In this document: one piece after another, positions 12,806-25,368 of the stretch
How the letters are laid out: every line of letters begins with the position of its first letter
Numbering within the stretch: position 1 is the stretch's first letter
Assembly (NCBI GenBank): GCA_025765615.1
Contig: JAIVFJ010000041.1
Span: 248,001 to 312,000, forward strand
Source of the DNA: Zopfochytrium polystomum
Lineage: Eukaryota; Chytridiomycota; Chytridiomycetes; Chytridiales; Chytridiaceae
DNA: 64,000 nucleotides
Direction of reading: 5' to 3'
Program-made: the position numbers and the translations under genes
Notes under the pieces: generated by a model
Told to the model about the DNA's origin: nothing
What the model saw: the letters and a program-made list of their open reading frames with translations, nothing else
Database searches by the model: none

Positions 12806-15154
12806 TCATTGCCTATTCTTCGCCCAACAATGATTCCTCAAATTGAGTGGCACGGCGTTCGTCGGCAAAGAGGTTGGCCAAGTACTCGGGTAGGCGCGGG
12901 TGTGGGTGGACGAAGTTGATGTTGCCTTCGGGTGGCCGCTTGTCGACGTCGCGTTGACGGGAGCAGTGATGGTCAAGAGGGTGCCGTTGACGCTTGTGAC
13001 GACGCTCGTTGAGGAAGAGACGACGGTTGTGATGGAGCTGGCGTCGGTCGATGAGGGCGCCGTGGAGGGCGCTTGGTTGGTGGTTGCCGGAGGTGGAGGG
13101 GTTGAGTCTGGAGTCGCAGGAGGCGGAGGAGGAGAAGCAGGAGCACCGGCCGAGGCAGTGGAGGGCAGATTGAGCTATTAGTAATGTGGCAGTGTTGGGA
13201 GGGTGCCCGGTGGCTGCAGTGACATGGTCATGGAGAGAGGGGGGGAAAGAGGGAAAGGAGACAGAGTGGCCATCATCGGCCACAACAAAACACCCCGAAA
13301 GCAGAGGTAAACTGAACAACAAAGGAAGAAGACAGCCAAGAGAGATTTGGCCAAATCGAAGCTCACCGTAGCCAAGATCGAGGGGAAGGCCATAACTCTT
13401 AAGGTCTTGTGCAAACTGCGAGGCTATGTTGCCGTCGTACAGAAGTCTAAAGTCCTTGTTATAGTTATCCTCATACTTCAAATATTCGAACCACTGCAAA
13501 AAACCAAAAAAATTAACAATTTTGCGAACGAGCGGAGCCATGAATCGCCTATTAACGCGATCACTCTCACCATAATGCCTTTGAGCATGGGAAGTGCTTT
13601 CTTGGCGTCTGCCGAATACAGTCTTCTGTACCACTGCGTCTTAACTGTGAAGTCATCTCCGCCAAGGCCCTGCAGAAAACCGTAGGCGGTCTCTGCGTAG
13701 AAGAAGGGGATGCCGTAGCCAGCCGAGAAATGGTCGTGCAAGACCTGGACAGCGTTGACTGAGGAGACGCGGTGCAAAAAGTGAAATTGAGTGGTTCAAC
13801 GCTCAAGCTTAACAGGGTTCACAACAACTCACTTGGATCTCGTTGGGGTTGGTATGGTGCGTTTATGCCGTTCTGCTCGTCCTTCCAGTAGATGGAGGTG
13901 GCAACAATGTCGGGAAGGTGGTTGTTGTCAGGCCCTGAAATGGTTGCGGTGTCGATTGCCATTAATTTAAAGTAGTTATACGAAGAGGGAGGTAAACGTA
14001 CAGTAATTGGAGTAAAAATCTGGGCCATCGCCCACGTTGCCGGCATTTGGTGCCCAGGCAAAGGCAACGTTCGGTGGCCTGCCGGACGCGTCAAGAACCT
14101 GGTTCCAGGCGGACTTGAAGGCGCTGCAAAAGAGAGTGAGTGACCTTGCTCTCAAAGCTAACCGCTAATTCTCCATCACTTACTCGGGTTGACAACCATA
14201 GTAATACCAGCAACCGTTCATCTCATGCCATCTTATTTTTCGTCACAGCAGGACCTATCAGCCGGATCCCCTTCAAAGACGAACGGAGGAAGGCTTACAA
14301 TCTGAAAATCAACTTTCGGTCCGAGTACTTTTGAGCGATTTGGCCGATCTTCTGGCCCATGTAGGAGGCCTGGGAGTAGTCGCACTCGATAGACCAGAAG
14401 GCGATACCGCCCGTTGGGCTGGCGTTGACTGAAGAAATTCAACAGGTCACGCGTGGTCAGAGTTCGCCCAGACCGTTTTGCATCAATTGAGGCAAGGAAC
14501 ACCAGTGGGACTCACAAAAGTCGTCTCCGCTCCAGAGGTTGTCCAGACCCGAACCGCAGTCGATGTAGTCACCAAAGACTTGTCCCCAAATTCCGTCACC
14601 CGCCAATCTCTTCAGTTCTGTTGATTGTTTGTCAAAGGCGTCAGACACCCCATCTCCCTTTTACATTTGCACAGAAGGACTCAACTGGCATTCCAGTTTT
14701 GTGCGGTGCATGCACCCCCATCGCAGGTGGTGCAACCGCCGCAGTTCTGCACTCCGATGAGAACTCCGTTTGCTGGGTTGAGCCTGCCCGTCCATGGATT
14801 CATGCGAGTGAGTGAGGGACGACAAAGGGGGTCGTGAATGCGATCCTTCACCACATCGATAATGGCAACGCCATCGAAATCGACAGGGAGGAGACGGTGG
14901 GGAGCCACACATTGGAGAGACGCACCACAAGGAATGCAGGCGGATGGGTGGAGGAGGTGGGTTGGAGCCCGAGTGGGAACTCACCAGGACGGCACCGCCA
15001 TGACGAGGGAGGACGATGGTATGGATGCCAGCAGGACGGATGCGATCGCCAGCGCCGCCCCCGCCGCTGCTGCTGCAGATGCTATTGCTGTCCTCGCCCG
15101 AGTCGCCATCGCCGTCATCCTCGTCCGAGCGTTCGACGCCGTCGAGGAGGTCAT
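12806..15154 (-). CDS. Secreted GH26-like glycoside hydrolase (beta-mannanase type)
   Basis: The model is complement(join(12806..13107, 13367..13493, 13571..13758, 13833..13934, 14002..14123, 14184..14231, 14299..14428, 14516..14617, 14686..14783, 14985..15154)), 462 residues, with all nine introns GT-AG and phases closing exactly. An N-terminal Ala-rich signal peptide or anchor is followed by a Cys-rich start of the catalytic domain. LWHEMNGCWYYYG (Glu170, split by an intron just before Trp168) matches the acid/base signature of GH26, and PFFYAET (Glu280) is a candidate nucleophile. The 110-residue spacing between the two Glu is like characterised GH26 mannanases. The last exon encodes a Ser/Thr/Pro-rich tail of about 100 residues, typical of fungal secreted proteins. 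The likely role is extracellular hydrolysis of mannan or related beta-glycans. Other clan GH-A families are possible. Confidence 0.65.
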
Positions 15155-16763
15155 CTGTGATCCGTGTCGTCGTCCTTGCTTGCCGTCTTCGCTGCAGCCA
15201 CCAAGAACAAGAACCAACCAAAAATTTCAAAGTTACCCCGTGTGAAAAACAAGGAGAGGAGATCTGCCCTGCCCCCACGACAGGCGGGAATCCTCGCCGG
15301 CCGTCCACCCCCCAAAGCGCCGGGGCTCGAACCTTGCGTAAATAAGGAGTGGGGGCAATCAGAGGTCTGCGAGGACAGATGGGAAAGAGAGAAGGGAGCA
15401 ACACCCCGCGGCCCGTCACGCGCGCACGGAGGGTGCCGGGGAGACGGCGGGGCGGCTTGCCGTGCACGCGGCGGTCGAGCGCGGGGCGGCGCGTTGTGGA
15501 GCTGCTGAGGGTCGGGGCGGGAGGTGATGGGGGAGTGGATGCGCTCATAAAGCTGATCGACCACATCGATGTGGAGGAAACGCAGGACTTGGTTGAGTGA
15601 ATGTCGGCGATGGTTAATGTAAACTCTGAATTCGGGGGGAGGAGGGGAGGTGGTGTGTTCTTGCGACGTGGGTGGTTGAATGTGGTCTGAACAATCCCGC
15701 TCCGCTATTTTTCGCCCCCCGCATCACCCGCCCAGTCCTCCAGCGCCAAGAAGAGCTCCTGAGCTCTTGCACCTCTCAAAAAGATGCAGCCGCAGCACGG
15801 CGGGCGTGTCAAGCTGCGGCACCTGCCTCCCCCGCGCGGGCGAGACATAAAGGAGATATCGCATCCTGGCAACGCGACCTTCTTGATTTGAAGACGACGC
15901 AACCTCGCCTGGTGGGGTTGGTCCGCCAACAATGGGTGCAAGACATGATTCGATGGCGTTGCTGCCGTCTCCCCGCCACGCAGGTTCTCCGAGCTCCAGC
16001 GCACCCCTAAAAAATGAGGGTGGGTGCAAAGCGGGTGTCGCGACAATATGCCGCATTGGGCCATGCACGCAGGTCATGTACATACGTACATTACTCAATG
16101 CGAGGCCTGCGCGTGGCCCATCCACCACTGAAGGGACCGCGGCGTGCAATTCAGGCGGCGAGTCTTCAACGCCAGACGGAACGTCATGGCGGCTTGGACG
16201 GCAGCGAAGCCGGTCCGAATGACAAGTTCGATTTTCGATTAATTTTTTTTTTTTTTTCAGCTCACTGTGTGCAGTATATATAAAATTGGGGGAAGGTTTC
16301 AAAAATTCCCTCCCGACCGTAGTCGTGAGGAGCCAGTTTGGAGTTAGTTTTCAACTAGCAATAAGCTGAACTCGGTATGGACCTCATCGTTGCAGCTGCA
16401 CTCGCTGTGCAAGATGGTTTTGTCCTCACGGTCGGCTGGTGGTATTTATACACCCAGCACCCCCGCAGCACCCCCCGCAGTCCGCAGTCGAAATGTTTCG
16501 AAATGCTGGAAATTCTCCATTGGTTCGGTTTCCGTTTGGTTCAACCAGACATGTCGGCAAGTCATTGACCAAATTCTTTCGCGAACCAGTCTGGATGAAT
16601 GAACGAGAGTGCTGCGATGGATTGCTGCTCTTTGTCCACGAACAAGACCATGGGAGTTCAGTTCGCAAGTGAAAACAAAAAACGTGCTTCTTATAATCTC
16701 GCTTCCAAAAAAAATATAAATGAAGCAACCAACAGCTCCTGAATACTCCGAACCGAGGCAAGC
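15155..16763. other. Intergenic with a diverged copy of an ankyrin-gene segment
   Basis: This spacer holds the upstream region of the GH26-like gene, a segment at about 15885-15990 resembling coding sequence at 3165-3265 (separate entry), a poly-T at about 16240-16258 and a TATA-like tract at 16272-16282. A 63-codon reading frame follows at 16377-16568, but it has no family features and is not called. A TATTTATAC motif is at about 16441. Confidence 0.5.
15885..15990 (+). repeat. Diverged copy of ankyrin-gene coding segment 3165-3265
   Basis: Shared blocks include GACGACGCAAC, TCGCCT and ATTCGATGGCGTTGCTGCCG, in the same order. The peptide reading DSMALLPSP is preserved in both, as is DDATSP when read in the appropriate frame here. 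The 15.9-kb copy is not in an obvious gene. It is either a gene fragment or a dispersed repeat that also lies inside the ankyrin gene. Confidence 0.7.
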
Positions 16764-19109
16764 TTACTTTCCCCCCGCCGCGACGGCCGCCTCCTTGTCC
16801 TGCATGGCCTTGTAGTACGCCAGCGACTCGCGGATCGGCCGAATGATGGCCTCCTCCATACCAGGGATCACCTTGGCCGCGAGGTCGTACAGCGGCACCA
16901 TCACGTACTGGATGAACCCGATCTGCGCGCCGGCCTTTGTCACCTTTTCGCGGTCCATGAACGGCGCGTACGGCAGGCCCTCGGACTTTTCCGTGTCGGA
17001 CTGGTGGAAGAATTCGGCGAGGAGGAGCTCCACCCAGGGCTCGGAGACGTCGGTGGGGCGGACTGGGGTGGTGGGGAAAAATTGGCGTTGAGACTTGGCT
17101 TGGGGGGAAAAAAGGAAAAAGGTTTCTTTTTTCTTTTTTCACTCACTCTCGTTCGAAATATCCGCGCACTTGACCACGACCTGCAGTAGCAGTAACCGGT
17201 GCTCGGCGTCGTCGTAGCTGAACGCCTCGGACGCCTTCTTGAACGCGTTCATGATCTCGCCGTGCCGCGCCATGTCCGTCGCCAGGATGCACCGAATCAC
17301 GGAGCGGCGCACTTCACGGTATGTTGCGTCCGGGAGGGACGAGAGGATGTTGAAGGCTGGCTTGAAAAGGATCGTAAAGAGGACGGCTGTTGAGGGGAAG
17401 CGGGAAAGAGGTCGGTTAAGAAAAGGTATGGAACTGGGAGAAGGAGAAAGGTACCGGCATGATGGTTCTCGAGCGGCGATGCGTCGTTGTAGATGATGGC
17501 AAGATCTGTCATTGCTGTTTTTTTTTTTTTTTTTTTTTTTGATATCTTCTTTCAGTAGGGACTAGAGGAGAACCAAAAAGTTTGTACCATTGATCTGGTA
17601 CGCGTTGTTAAATCCTGGTCGAGTGTGTGTTGGAAGCGGGGAGAGGGTAACTCAATCAGTCTGATTGTCAATACCGGCAACGCGTGAGCGGCTCACGTAC
17701 CAGGGTGGTCCAGGTCTATGTTTCATAAGCAGGCGGAAGGAACGGGTGAGACGACACAAGGTCAAGAAAGAATCGTTCCCCGGCGCTCTCGCGCAACTCT
17801 TACCATGCCCAATGCACGACAGAATCAGGATCAGCTTGTCAATGTCGCGCAGCTTCTCGACGATGCCGGTTGTGTGCAGGATGCCGTACATCTGGGGACG
17901 TTCAGTTTGAGCGGAGCGAAAATGACCCGAGCGGCGTGATGGAAATGGACTAAGAAAAAAAAAAAGAAAATGCGAAGAAAGAGGGGGAAACTCGCCATTT
18001 GCGTCACGCAGAAGCAGTGCCGAAAGTTGTGGAACGGCTTTTGGATGGTAAAATTGATTGGTTAGACACTTTTTTTCTTTTTTTTTTTTCTTTCTCTTCG
18101 TCCCTCTCGCATCTCGGGATGGTTCACTCCCACTCCCACTCCCACTCCCAACACCCCCACTCACGTTCTCATTATAGCAATCCTTGATGGCGCCCAAGAA
18201 CCGCCGCAGCGTCGGAATCTCAATGCCGAACGCCTTCACGAGGCCCATGTCGTGGAACATGTGCTCCAGCAGGCACAGGATCTCGCCACCGTCAAACTGC
18301 CAGTTGTCAAAGCTCGGCTCGCGCAGGTACGCCGCCGTCTCGGGAGTCAGCACGTACTTGGGCGACGTGAGGTACCGCGCGTTGGCCCGCGCCGCTTTGA
18401 GCGTGCGACGGCGCGCGGGCGCGTTGCCGCTGTGCGTTCCGGAGCGCTGTGGAGAATTAACGTGCGATCGGTAAGAACACCGAGCACCCCCACGTGACAC
18501 TCACCCCAAGCTTCGTCTTCAGCTGCTCCACCGCGCGCCGCAACTCCTCGATCTCGCGCGTCTCGACGCCCGCCGTCGTCGCCAGCAGCCGCTCCGCCGC
18601 GCCGCCCAGCGCCTCGTACGCGACCAGCTTGTCTGTCCACAACAACAACCACCAAAGTAAGTCGGCGGGCAACCCGGCCCTTCAACCCCTACTAGCACTG
18701 AACAAAAAAAAAAAAAAAAAAAAAAAAGAAAAGGTGCAAAAAGCGGAATCCCACTTAACGCACTCTGCAAAACCTCCAGCTTGTACGCGCCGGCCTCCGT
18801 GTTGCCGGGCAGGCCGGGGCCGACCGTCAGCACCACGGTGCTGCCCTCGTCGCCGGCGGTGAGGCGGAGGACGACGCCCTCAGCGTCGCTGTCGGAGATT
18901 TCGGCGGCGGCCAGGAGCGCGCCCCGGAGCTCCGCGGGCGTGCAGTCGTTGGTGAAGGTGATCTTTTCGAGGCGCGGCGGCGGCTGCGGGAGCGGGGCGC
19001 TAGCGTCCGGGGACGTTGCCGCTGCGGTGGGGCCTGTGGTGGAGGAGGGAGGAGGGAGGGGAGGAGAGATGGCCACGTAGATGGTGGTGGTGGTCGTAGT
19101 GGTGGACAT
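16764..19109 (-). CDS. 3',5'-cyclic nucleotide phosphodiesterase, PDE9-like
   Basis: The model is complement(join(16764..17062, 17147..17386, 17455..17514, 17588..17614, 17701..17715, 17804..17891, 17996..18037, 18165..18446, 18505..18632, 18764..19109)), 508 residues, with consistent phases throughout. The N-terminal ~160 residues are Thr/Pro-rich plus a helical segment. The rest is a class I PDE catalytic domain: PFHNFRH (His255 general acid, His259), IGHDLDHPG (His295, Asp296), KCADISN (Asp405) and the glutamine of GFIQYV that would clamp the base. It hydrolyses cAMP and/or cGMP in the cytosol. The closest motif pattern is PDE9. Two oddities are seen: a 15-nt micro-exon (17701-17715) carries the metal-site DLDHP residues, and the intron after CVTQM begins GCGAGT (GC-AG). 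TCATAG-type and pyrimidine-rich acceptors precede other exons. Confidence 0.88.
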
Positions 19110-20204
19110 CTTCCGAGTCGAGGAGGAGGAGGAGGGATCGGAAGTTTTTTTTTTTGGTTTCGCGAAGGTCTAGAACGTCGCTGACGAGAATAAATGACCT
19201 TGCGCTTTTGACCTGAAGCTTTTTAAGGGATTAGTTCTCAATTCTGCCCGCTGCTCCGATCTCTCTTTGGATCGGGGCAGCAAGTTCCACACAGCTTACA
19301 TACCTACCTTTTTCTTTCATTTATTCATGTTACTCTACGCCCGCAACGCTCGCAGTTACGCTCGCCGACCGGGTCGGTGAGAACTCAAAGCAAGATACGA
19401 TACTAGAAGATTCGTTTCAAAAACAACACGCACCGATGTGTCGTCACCATTCCGTTGGCGAGTGCGAAGAGCCCACTCGCCAGAGCAAGCTTACGACGGA
19501 GGCCGACAGCTCTCCGATGCTACCCCCGTCTTCCTCCGTCTCGAAAACTGATTTTCAGCGAAAATAGGGCTTGCGGATACGCGTGCAAAGCCTAAAATTC
19601 AACGCCCTGAGGGGTACAGAAATCAAGGAACTTCCAGCGGAAACCCAGCTTCTTTTCACTGGGGAACCAAGAAAGGGAGGGACCGAAAGAAGAGCACACG
19701 AAAGCGGCGACGGAAAAGGAAGGGAACCAAACTGGGGGACCAAATGAACATGAGGCAGATGCACGAACGGACACACGTGCCAGCTGCACCCTCGAGCAAA
19801 TTGGAGGAACGATCTACAAGCTGCTTTGCGTTACGCCTGGTCTCCCCTTTCTTCTGATCCCATCCACTTCTAGTCTCCCGAGGCTCTGCAAGGCCAACAA
19901 CTTGCGTGCCGTAGCGGTAAGATGGACGGGGATGCCAACTGCGGTCATCATCACAAAGTGTGCTCCTCACTAGTACTGTGTGGTCACCTCTCCAGGCGAT
20001 GGGTGAGGCGAACGCAGTAGTTGACCAAGAGAAAATCGCGCCACTTGGTTTCTGCCCTGTTTAAGGCGACGGATCGGGCAGGCCCAACCAGTACAGTCAG
20101 TGCAGAGAACCAATCAAAGTTTAAGCGCAGAACTCGTCTCCGGGAAAAGGCTACTGATGTGAGTTGAAGAATGGTGTTGATCATTCCTTCGTAGCGATGG
20201 AGTG
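19110..20204. other. Intergenic
   Basis: This is the upstream region of the PDE gene. I see no gene, RNA or clear repeat here beyond short homopolymers. Confidence 0.55.
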
Positions 20205-21017
20205 CCCTGCCAGTCACCAACGTGGAAAATGACGAGCTTGGATGATGGGATGGGATCGACGAGGCATTTTGAAGGTCACTGCGTCGTGTGGTTGCTGGGG
20301 TAGACCTGCGGGGTCCAGCAAGGTAGTCCAGCTGGCACGTTGTCGGCGAAAATCACGACGGGCTGTTCAAAGTGTGTCGTCGCTCTGTCAGACTTTTTTC
20401 CTCTATTTTCCGACTATTTCACGCAGCCAGCGATGTCATTTCATCGTCAAAACTAAAGGCGCCGAACGAGAGGATTCGTGTGGGTGGCTTCGTGACAAAT
20501 GTGGCTGAGTCTTTCTTTTTTCCTTTTCGTGTTTTTCGATTTTTATTATTGGTTTTCCCTTATTTTTTCGACTCCCTCTCTCCTACGTCCGCGAGATCCA
20601 ATCCATGAATCCCATCCCGTCATTCGTGAGCCGAGAGCGCGAGATCGTCGCGGACAAAGGCCGTTCGTCAATTTGCGGGCGGCGGTTTCGCCACCATAGC
20701 CGGATCCCATCGCCACCACCAAGTTACGGCCGCGATCTCACCATTGGGCTATTGGCATTTTTGCCGCTGCCCATCACCATGTTGCGACCACCTCCCCGAA
20801 GCGATCGCCCTTCTCACATTCACCATCACCATCAATCGCGCCCGTCGCTGCCTGCTTCGGCGGCGTCGGAGTGAGAACTGGGCGTGATTGCGACTGCGTT
20901 CTTCTGAATCGCGTGTGAGTCTTGGGTCTTGCACCTACCGGTTGGCGACGAGTTGGCGATCTGGGGTTACGTGCGGTGAGTGGATCGGAATCGCGGGTTG
21001 TGCTTGCCGCGCGTCTG
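20205..21017 (+). repeat. Dispersed repeat, copy 2 (plus orientation)
   Basis: This is the partner of 11868-12475 in inverted orientation, 8-9 kb away. It is longer than copy 1 because of extra sequence at about 20630-20880. Similarity starts around CCAGTCACCAACGT (20211) and fades after GCGTCTGGCCC (about 21012). Confidence 0.7.
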
Positions 21018-22719
21018 GCCCTCTTCGAGAGGCTGACGCTTGCAGCATCCACGACTCTGTCCGGTCTCGCGAAGTAATCGTTGTGGCGCAAAGGGGGAAT
21101 TTTCAGCACAGCATTATTTAGAGAGAAACCCCTGCCTGCAAGCCGGCGGTAGTGTGAGGCCAGCGAGACAGAGGAGACCCGGTTCTCGGCCCATCAACAG
21201 CAGCCAAAAGGCCGCCGGACTAGCCTATCACCGTGCCCCCAAGGGGTGGTTCCAAAGAATACAACGTGATAACACTGCAGGTGGCAGGTAGGTTATCAGC
21301 GATTTCAAGAGCAGATCAGGAAGGACATTGAAGTTATCATCATTTCGAGAGATCAGATAAAACTTCTATTTGATCTGCGAGCCAACAGGCCCGGAAGCAA
21401 TTGCTGAGGTGCGGAGGCATGGGAAGGCGGCGGTATTTATACGGGGTCGGAGGATTTCGCGACTGCGGACTGCGGATTGCGGACGTTTGCGCTTGCTAAG
21501 CTGCCGCGTTCTGTGCCCTGGTTTCTGCTGAATGGGAGGGAAGCGGGGGCCGCACGCGCAAGGGGCGTCGTTTTAGACATTATATACTGTTTATTGAACC
21601 GCCAAACCACAGAGAGACAGACACCCTCCCCCATTTCCAGTAAATTTGTTGAAAAAAAAGTGAAGGACAAGTTCAAATAAAAGGAAAGCGTTTGTGCAAG
21701 GCAAGGGTCGTACGCTGAAAGAAGAAGCGGGGAAGGTAAAGTAAAGTAACCAGAAAAGAAACTGGAAGAGAAAGAAGGGACGGTGGGAAAGAAAAGAGGG
21801 AACGACGGCAAAAAGAAGTCGATGAGAAACGAGAGTTGAATGTTTCTTTTTGGAGGTAAGTTGAATGCATCTGATTGGTAGGGGCAAATTTCCTAATACG
21901 TTACTGCCCCATCATACCCCCCTTCGCCAGTGTGACAGCGGCTGGCAATGTAGACAGCGTAAACGGTTGGACAGGATATTCTGACGCCGGTGTTGCTCTC
22001 CGTTACAGGCGACCACCAGAACGCGTTCAGCGCAGCGCATTGCCTGAGGCGATCGAATTGGAGGGGCCACCCAACGCGCAATACTGGGGGGGCTGACTGA
22101 TTTGTCTGATAGCCACGGCGGGCAAATTTACCACGGTGGGGCAAGCCACTAGTCAGTTGGCCTGAAAGCCGGCCCCGAAAGTCGATGAGGCGGACAACCC
22201 AAAGCGATGCGACAGGGTTGAGCAATTCTGTGTACAGACTTTGCACAGAAGAAAACACACACCGATCGAGTTTTGAGGGGCAACAACAAGAAGAGGCTCT
22301 CTCTGTTAAGATACGAAAGCATTTGCGTGTGGGAAATTGTAGTGTTGGGCTGAATGGAATAGGGCACTGCAAAAATATGCAGGCAAACCTAACCCCCACC
22401 AGCAGCTTGAACGGGAAGAAACAAAAAGAGTGAATGACCCTCGCGCGACGAAGCGCGACTAAACGAGAAACACTTTCCCACCGACTGGCAAATCAGACGA
22501 AAAGAGGAAAAGATTTCTAGGTCGCCCGTCCAAGGCGGCAGGGACAGCCGGGGGTGTGAGAGAGTGACTACTACAGTGGGAAAAATAACAGGGCACATTT
22601 TTTCGGGGCACGAAGGAAACGACGTATGGGATCCGGCACCGCACGAGGCAAATCAGGCGATAAACGAGGAAAAGGAACAACGAAAAGGAAGTGAGACAAA
22701 AGGCAGACAGAGTTTCAAC
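21018..22719. other. Intergenic
   Basis: This long spacer is 3' of the OPT gene and downstream of repeat copy 2. It has TATTTATAC at about 21433 and several purine-rich runs. I recognise no gene or structured RNA. Confidence 0.5.
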
Positions 22720-25368
22720 TTAAGCAGATCCAAAGTTGATGCTGCTACAGTAATCGTCCGTAGTAATGTCGTACTTCTTTCCAAAGTTGTTTCCGTAGTT
22801 ATCGTTGGCGTGGCACGTCAGGTAGTAGTCTGGCGCGCAGCCCTCGCCGTCGGCGAACTGCACCTTGCTGTACGGCAGCGTGATCTGGTACGCGGCGTTC
22901 CAAGTGAAAGCAAAGAAGGTGACGGTGAGCGCGATGGCGGTGCCGGAGTCCGCGGCGGCGGAGAGCACGTAGGCGTACTTCTTCCACCATGCGTGGTTGA
23001 ACTTTTTCACGTAGTAGTTGATGATGACACCGATGACGAGGGGCATGATGACGTCGGCGCGCGACGAGTTGACCTGGACGGGGAAGACGGCGATGATGGG
23101 GATGTTGACCAGGTGCCAGTATCCGTTCGGCTGGAACTTGTGCATCACGTAGGGGAAGATGGGGGCGACGAGCCCGACGAGGAAGCCCCAGAGGGTGGCG
23201 ACGTACGGGGAGCCCGGGCCGAAGAAGCGCGCGGGGCCAATGGCGCCCCAGATCGCGCCGGCGTTCAGGAACACGTTGAAGTTGCCGGCGGTCCAGCCCA
23301 GAGGCGGCTCGTCGGACTGCAGCTTCCAGATCTTGCCCGAGGTCGGATCGCTGGGGACGATGAACTCCTCCTTCTCGGAGCGGCCGAAGGACTCGTAGAT
23401 GCCGAACGAGATGAAGACGTTGACGATCGAGGCGACAAGGGTGCCGACCAGCTGGACGGTGAACATGGCGCGAGGAGGGACCTTCAGGTAGTGACCGAGC
23501 TTGAGGTCGGCGACGAGAAGCAGGCCTTGGTACATGGACATGTACGACAGCGTCTTGAACGACATGACGGCGGCGATGCGACCAGGCAGGATAAGACCGA
23601 TCAAAAACTCGGACATGACGTTGAGGCCGATTTGCTGACCAGAGATGGCCTGGATAGTGCCGATGGGGATCATGGAGACAACGGCGAGCAGGAGGCCGAG
23701 GATGACGCCCCACCAGGGAAGGTCGAAACCGCCCCATTGGCAAACAGCAATGCCGATGACAAGGTTCACGGCCAGGAGGATAATGTACCAAAGGTCGGGG
23801 ACATCCGGGTACACGTCCATCATCTTGGCGTGAACGTCAGAGGTGTCGAGGTCGCGCATGGCGGTGCGGAAGCGGCGCCAGATGTCCGAGCCGTACCAAA
23901 GACCGACGTGGACAAGGGCAGACACGAAGACAATGAACGAAGCCAAGTACTCGATGGCAAAGTAGGCGGTAATGCGCATCGGCTGGAGCTTGTTGTACAG
24001 GTCCTCCTTCAGGCGCAGGCTCGACTTGTCGACCAAGGTTCGGGAAGCGACGTACGAGCCGTTGTTGTCGAACAAGTCGGGCGTGTTCAGGGTGAAGCCG
24101 AGGAAGTAGCGGCCGGTACCGTTGGGGCCTTGGTGTGGGTTGGTGCCCATGTCAAAGTCCTTGCCGAAGCCGTTGTTGACCCAAACAAGAGGGACGACGA
24201 GGTAGAGCATAAACCACATGCCCAAGAACTGGTTAAGCAGAGCCCAGAGAGGAGTGGTGATCGGCGCCTGGATGCTGATAATGGACCAGTCGAACGTGAA
24301 CGACAGCAGACCGATGCCGCCCCTTGGCTGGGAAGATCCGAGACCGCGCATGACCTTGGCCGCGTACGACGACGGGACGGCCGAGTTGTCCGACAGCTTG
24401 GGGGCAAAGTAGCAGAGCAGCGAGATGGAGGCCAGAACGGGCATCAGGAATAGAGGGAACCATTCCCACACAAAGATGAGGGTGGCGGCGATCCAGAAAA
24501 AGGAGAATCGGGACAGCCTCAGCTTTCCGTCGGCACTCGGCGTGTTGGGCTCGTGGAGCGAGTTGAGCAGGGCGATGGTCGACAGGTTGCCTGGCCAGAG
24601 CATGGCGGCGGGGCGAACGAGGTAGCGGCGGCAGAGGCCAGCGAGACCGTAACCAAAGCACTGGGTCACGATGGCAAAGAAGACGCAAGCGACGGTGGTG
24701 AGGTCGGTCTGGTAGAGCTGGTACTTTTGGCCAACGATGTTGTACAGAGCGTAGGCCGGGTTCGCACCGCAGGACGACGCAACGTAGATCAACGCGTGCT
24801 CTTTGTAGTTGAACTTGCCGGGGTTCAGAGTGAGGCCCATAAACTTGCCCGTCGGAAGGACCCACGCCATGAAGAGACCAATCGGGTACGCGAGGAGGAC
24901 ACCGACGAAGGGGTTCAACTGGAAGTAGTTGGACCTGAACAGGAAGAGCGTGTTCACCGCCGCAAGCAGGACATTGAAAATGGCGCCCAGAACCACGACG
25001 CGGAAGGTCAGCGCCGGGAGGGTTGGGTCGTCCGTGCGGGGAACAACCGCATCGACAATGTCGTAGATTTCGTCGAGGTACTCGCCGCTGAGATATGGAC
25101 GAACAAGGAAAATTAATACGGCGTTTCCAGCAAATTTCACCAGTTGAAGTCTCAGCGTTCAGTACCTCTCAGGGTCGGCTTCGCCAGACTTTTCGTGCTC
25201 GATTTTGCGCTCTACTTGAAGCTCGAGTTCGGCTTCAGAGATGACGGCTTGGTCGTAGCCTGGTTTGGTTGGAATCAGGAAAGGAGCCGCGAGTTGTGAT
25301 GAGATACAAAAAGCGGTCTCACTGCTGGGCTCACCGTCAGACTTTTGCACCATTTCCAGCTGCGTCAT
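22720..25368 (-). CDS. Oligopeptide transporter, OPT family
   Basis: The model is complement(join(22720..25087, 25166..25259, 25335..25368)), 831 residues. Two short 5' exons encode an acidic cytosolic N-terminus. The third carries about 790 residues with 12 or more hydrophobic segments. The opening SGEYLDEIYDIVDAVVPRTD, the segment FNYKEHALIYVASSCGANPA and the C-terminal HANDNYGNNFGKKY region are typical of the fungal/plant OPT (PF03169) peptide-transporter branch. It should import small peptides or glutathione-like or metal-peptide substrates with protons across the plasma membrane. The start was chosen at 25368 because it is the first ATG continuous with the spliced frame. Length and motif order are normal and I see no damage. 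Confidence 0.9.

Noticed and set aside
15315..15345. B-box-like GGTTCGAGCCC on the minus strand as a tRNA
   Set aside because: No A box or cloverleaf pairing is found at tRNA spacing upstream.
16377..16568. 63-codon frame downstream of a TATA-like tract
   Set aside because: There is no family match, no continuing exon, and its composition is like the spacer.
22564..24453. Long plus-strand open frame (about 630 codons) over the OPT gene
   Set aside because: It is antisense to a clear OPT transporter. It is rich in Asp/Glu/Gly/Val with no domain, typical of a GC-rich shadow frame.
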